Shown here: in pieces, positions 5,545 to 7,689 of the stretch | Position numbering within the stretch: position 1 is the stretch's first letter | How the letters are laid out: every line of letters begins with the position of its first letter | DNA from: Listeria marthii FSL S4-120 | GTDB taxonomy: Bacteria > Bacillota > Bacilli > Lactobacillales > Listeriaceae | Length of the DNA: 7,689 bases | Assembly (NCBI GenBank): GCA_000183865.1 | Contig: CM001047.1 | Coordinates: 1,131,575 to 1,139,263, forward strand | Reading direction: 5' to 3' | Notes under the pieces: generated by a model | What the model was told of the DNA's origin: nothing | Database searches by the model: none | The model's input: only the letters and a program-made list of their open reading frames with translations | Position numbers and translations under genes: made by a program

Positions 5545-5554
5545 AGGGTGATCT
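5545..5554 (+). promoter_or_regulatory. Ribosome binding site of cblT (supports TTG start)
   Basis: AGGGTGATCT matches the 16S tail complement over GGTGATCT and ends 6 nt before TTG 5561. The next in-frame ATG is Met11, inside the first membrane helix. Confidence 0.65.
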
Positions 5555-5560
5555 TTTCAA

Positions 5561-6055
5561 TTGAAGATTCAGAAATTAGTCTTATGTGCGATGTTGATTG
5601 CAATGTGTGTAATTGGCGCGAACATAAAATTAATGGGTTCTGTTGCATTTGACGCAGCTCCAGCTTTTATTGGAACTTTGCTGCTTGGTCCGATGTACGG
5701 CGCAGTGCTTGGGATTTTCGGTCATTTAACATCAGCATTACTGGCGGGTTTTCCGCTCACACTACCGATTCATTTGATTGTCGCTGGAATGATGGGCGTA
5801 ACAATGATCGCTTACGGATTTACACGCCAAAAACTGGCAGAAAAAAATCCATTAGTAGCTATTAGTGTATCGAGTGTTGTCGCTTTTGTGTTTAATTGTC
5901 CATTATCATTACTTGCACTTTATCCATTAATGCATCAAGCGGTGTTTGTTTTATTCCCAGTTCTTGCAGTGGGAACGATTTGCAACATTTTAGTCGCAGA
6001 AATCGTTTACCAAGTATTGCCAGAACGCTGGAAAAGACGAATTGCCGGGTACTAA
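5561..6055 (+). CDS. cblT: ECF-transporter S component, matching CblT (alpha-ribazole transporter)
   Basis: A 164-aa membrane protein with about five to six hydrophobic helices (near 6-26, 33-54, 66-86, 99-120, 127-150) and a basic tail (PERWKRRIAGY). Size and topology fit the substrate-binding S component of energy-coupling-factor transporters. The first helix (LVLCAMLIAMCVIGA) has the small-residue pattern that contacts EcfT; FDAAPAFIGTLLLGPMYGAVLG (30-51) and FGHLTSAL (53-60) are S-component-like. In Listeria, CblT imports alpha-ribazole, which the kinase CblS phosphorylates, bypassing CobT in building the lower ligand of cobalamin. Placement just before the cobalamin riboswitch and cbiA agrees with this. 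The shared EcfA, EcfA' and EcfT parts are not in the window. The family is clear; the substrate rests on gene context and my memory of the Listeria work. Confidence 0.8.
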   Translation: MKIQKLVLCAMLIAMCVIGANIKLMGSVAFDAAPAFIGTLLLGPMYGAVLGIFGHLTSALLAGFPLTLPIHLIVAGMMGVTMIAYGFTRQKLAEKNPLVAISVSSVVAFVFNCPLSLLALYPLMHQAVFVLFPVLAVGTICNILVAEIVYQVLPERWKRRIAGY

Positions 6056-6068
6056 ACAACTAAATAGG

Positions 6069-6218
6069 TGAATATATTAATCCGGGAAAGAGGTGAAAAT
6101 CCTCTACAGGCCCTAGCTACTGTAATACGGACGAAAGCCAAACATATGTCACTGGAAGCAATTCCGGGAAGACTGGTGAGTAGGATGATGTTAAGTCAGG
6201 AGACCGCTTTTATATTCG
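6069..6218 (+). ncRNA. Cobalamin (adenosylcobalamin) riboswitch aptamer
   Basis: The conserved core is unmistakable: GGTGAAAATCC at 6092-6102, GCTACTGTAATACGGACGAA at 6116-6135, the B12 box GTCACTGG at 6148-6155, CCGGGAAGACTGG at 6164-6176, and GATGATGTTAAGTCAGGAGACC at 6184-6205. A perfect 7-bp P1 helix closes it: GAATATA at 6070-6076 with TATATTC at 6211-6217. It begins only about 13 nt after the cblT stop codon. It is expected to bind adenosylcobalamin and turn off cbiA and the genes after it. Confidence 0.96.
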
Positions 6219-6325
6219 ATATCCAAAAACAACTTCTAAGGGAGCGAGTTGTCTTGATTAAGTAGATTTTCACGATGGGGAAGTTTCTTTGTGCTACAAG
6301 GAAATAGCTTATTTGCGTAAATCTC
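6219..6325 (+). promoter_or_regulatory. Long expression platform between aptamer and terminator
   Basis: About 107 nt without a gene. Visible pairings: ACAACT (6229-6234) with AGTTGT (6247-6252); AGATTT (6264-6269) with AAATCT (6319-6324); and, inside that, TTTCTTTGT (6284-6292) with ACAAGGAAA (6296-6304), one G-U pair. TGTCTT (6250-6255) could pair with AAGACA (6329-6334) in the terminator 5' arm and so act as an anti-terminator, in competition with the first hairpin. This switching model is inference. Confidence 0.5.
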
Positions 6326-6363
6326 AAAAAGACACCAAAGTTCTGTTTGGTGTCTTTTTTTAT
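6326..6363 (+). terminator. Riboswitch-controlled intrinsic terminator before cbiA
   Basis: A perfect 14-bp stem pairs 6326-6339 (AAAAAGACACCAAA) with 6346-6359 (TTTGGTGTCTTTTT) around a 6-nt loop, followed by a T-run to 6361. It sits 25 nt before the cbiA ATG, so read-through is needed for cbiA expression from the upstream promoter. It should form when cobalamin is bound. Confidence 0.93.
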
Positions 6364-6387
6364 GGCTAAATTTGAAAGGTGAAAAAG

Positions 6388-7689
6388 ATGAACAAAATCT
6401 TAATTGCGGCTGCATCAAGTGGAGCTGGCAAAACAACTGTCACACTTGGAATTATGCATGCACTGAAAAAAAGAGGCTTGCGGGTTCAACCATTTAAAGT
6501 AGGACCAGATTATATTGATACCAATTATCACCAAGCGATAACAGGCGTTGCATCGATTAATTTAGATAGTTTTCTGATTGATGACGATGCTATGCTTGCT
6601 GCTCTTTTTCAAAAGCACGGGGAATCGGCTGATATTTCGGTGATTGAAGGTGTAATGGGATTATTTGATGGGCTTGGGATTGATCGTGATAATGCGAGTA
6701 CTTCTTTTATCGCCAAATGTACGAAAACGCCGGTGATTTTAGTCGTGGATGGGAAAGCGATTTCGACTTCTGCGGCAGCAATTGTGGATGGGTTTAATCG
6801 TTTTGATCCGGAGCTAGAAATTGCTGGCGTGATAATTAATCGAGTTGCTTCAGAAAACCATTTTTCATTGATTAAAGGGGCGATTGAGCGTTATACGGAT
6901 GTGCCGGTTCTAGGATATTTGCCGAAAAATGCGGCGGTGGCACTTCCGGAACGGCATCTTGGTTTAGTACCGCAAGAAGAAATGACGGAATTAGAAGCAA
7001 AATGGGAGTTACTTGGCGATTTGATTACCGAACATGTTGATTTGGAACGATTGTTGGAAATAAGCAAGTCTAGTGAAGATTTGGTCGGAGAGTCACTTGA
7101 TATTGCGCTGCCGGACTTTAGTGGACTTCGGGTTGCTTTTGCGCTTGATGAAGCATTCCATTTTTATTATCAAGATAATTTAGAACTGATTCGTTCGACT
7201 GGGGCAACGTTGATTCCGTTCAGTCCGCTGGAAGATATGGAAGTTCCAGAAGCAGATTTTATTTATATTGGTGGCGGTTTTCCGGAGGTGTTTGCAGAAC
7301 GGCTTGCGAAGAATAGCACGATGCGCGAATCGATTTTGGCGGCACATGAAAAAGGTATTCCAATTTATGCGGAGTGTGGCGGGCTGATGTACCTTGGTTC
7401 AGAACTAGAAATGGACGATACACAATATGAAATGGTCGGCGTTTTTTCTGGGATTAGTAAGATGACGACGCGACTTCGGAAGTTTGGTTATTGTACGGCG
7501 ACACCTAACACAGACACGCTGATTGGCAAAAAAGGTTCCGCAATTCGAGGTCATGAATTCCATCATTCCGTTTTTGAAACGACCGAAACGCCTTGTCTAG
7601 AGCTTTCGAAAAAACGCGACGGCGAAATAGTGAAAGAATGGCATGGCGGCTATCAAAAGGGCAATACGTTTGCGAGTTATTTACATATT
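6388..7689 (+). CDS. cbiA: CbiA, cobyrinic acid a,c-diamide synthase (C-terminus cut by the window)
   Basis: CbiA uses ATP and glutamine to amidate the a and c side chains of cobyrinate in anaerobic B12 synthesis. The frame is open from ATG 6388 to the edge (434 residues; the family is about 450-460), so 15-25 residues are missing. Residues 1-190 are the ATP-binding domain with the P-loop SSGAGKTT (10-17), KVGPDYID and VIEGVMGLFDG. The glutaminase domain follows, with YIGGGFPE, the nucleophile Cys330 in AECGGLMYLG, and GHEFHHS (388-394). The last visible residues, ASYLHI, include the predicted triad His433. GAAAGGTG lies 6 nt before the ATG. It is probably the first gene of a cbi operon under riboswitch control. 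No frameshift is seen. Confidence 0.96.
   Translation, partial: MNKILIAAASSGAGKTTVTLGIMHALKKRGLRVQPFKVGPDYIDTNYHQAITGVASINLDSFLIDDDAMLAALFQKHGESADISVIEGVMGLFDGLGIDRDNASTSFIAKCTKTPVILVVDGKAISTSAAAIVDGFNRFDPELEIAGVIINRVASENHFSLIKGAIERYTDVPVLGYLPKNAAVALPERHLGLVPQEEMTELEAKWELLGDLITEHVDLERLLEISKSSEDLVGESLDIALPDFSGLRVAFALDEAFHFYYQDNLELIRSTGATLIPFSPLEDMEVPEADFIYIGGGFPEVFAERLAKNSTMRESILAAHEKGIPIYAECGGLMYLGSELEMDDTQYEMVGVFSGISKMTTRLRKFGYCTATPNTDTLIGKKGSAIRGHEFHHSVFETTETPCLELSKKRDGEIVKEWHGGYQKGNTFASYLHI

Noticed and set aside
6068..6265. 65-codon open frame overlapping the riboswitch
   Set aside because: It lies over the conserved cobalamin aptamer, and its sequence is explained by the RNA core; no family resemblance.
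6236..6436. Minus-strand 66-codon frame over the riboswitch terminator and cbiA start
   Set aside because: It crosses a strong terminator stem and the coding start of cbiA on the other strand; no ribosome site or similarity.

Overview
This window looks like a Listeria chromosome (L. monocytogenes, L. innocua or a close relative). The signs are low GC with strong AAGGAGG-type ribosome sites, frequent TTG starts, and a gene order that joins the distal end of an ethanolamine-utilisation (eut) operon to the start of an anaerobic cobalamin synthesis (cbi) operon. I cannot name the species from the window alone.

Region 1 (1-4696) is the 3' part of a plus-strand eut operon. In order it holds the C-terminus of a hexameric shell protein (EutM type), a 165-nt gap with a predicted folded RNA, EutT (corrinoid adenosyltransferase), PduL (phosphotransacylase), a poorly understood 190-aa Eut protein, EutN (pentameric shell vertex), a tandem-BMC shell protein resembling PduT, EutH (ethanolamine permease) and EutQ (cupin protein). 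From eutT onward the genes abut or overlap by 4-8 nt, apart from gaps of 12-15 nt. A strong hairpin with T-runs on both sides closes the operon. Together these genes import ethanolamine, supply adenosylcobalamin to the ammonia lyase (encoded upstream, outside the window), convert acetyl-CoA to acetyl phosphate, and build part of the microcompartment shell.

Region 2 (4695-5252) is a convergent minus-strand gene for a small AraC-family regulator. Its stop codon lies inside the shared bidirectional terminator. It has its own extended -10 promoter and a strong ribosome site.

Region 3 (5253-5560) is a 308-nt divergent control region. It carries the regulator promoter, a TTGTAC-17-TATAAT promoter facing right, a CcpA cre-like site just after the predicted transcription start, and a pair of imperfect direct repeats further upstream.

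Region 4 (5561-7689) starts with a five-helix ECF-type S component that matches CblT, the Listeria alpha-ribazole transporter. A cobalamin riboswitch with a full aptamer, a long expression platform and a strong intrinsic terminator follows. Then comes cbiA (cobyrinate a,c-diamide synthase), which runs off the right edge about 15-25 residues before its expected end.

The common theme is B12: EutT and the eut lyase need adenosylcobalamin, cbiA opens the pathway that makes it, and CblT salvages a lower-ligand precursor. The best leads are the PduT-like iron-sulphur shell subunit inside a eut operon, a small domain shared by EutT and the 190-aa protein but missing from EutQ, cargo-targeting-like N-terminal helices on three adjacent proteins, the folded RNA before eutT, and the placement of the riboswitch after rather than before cblT.
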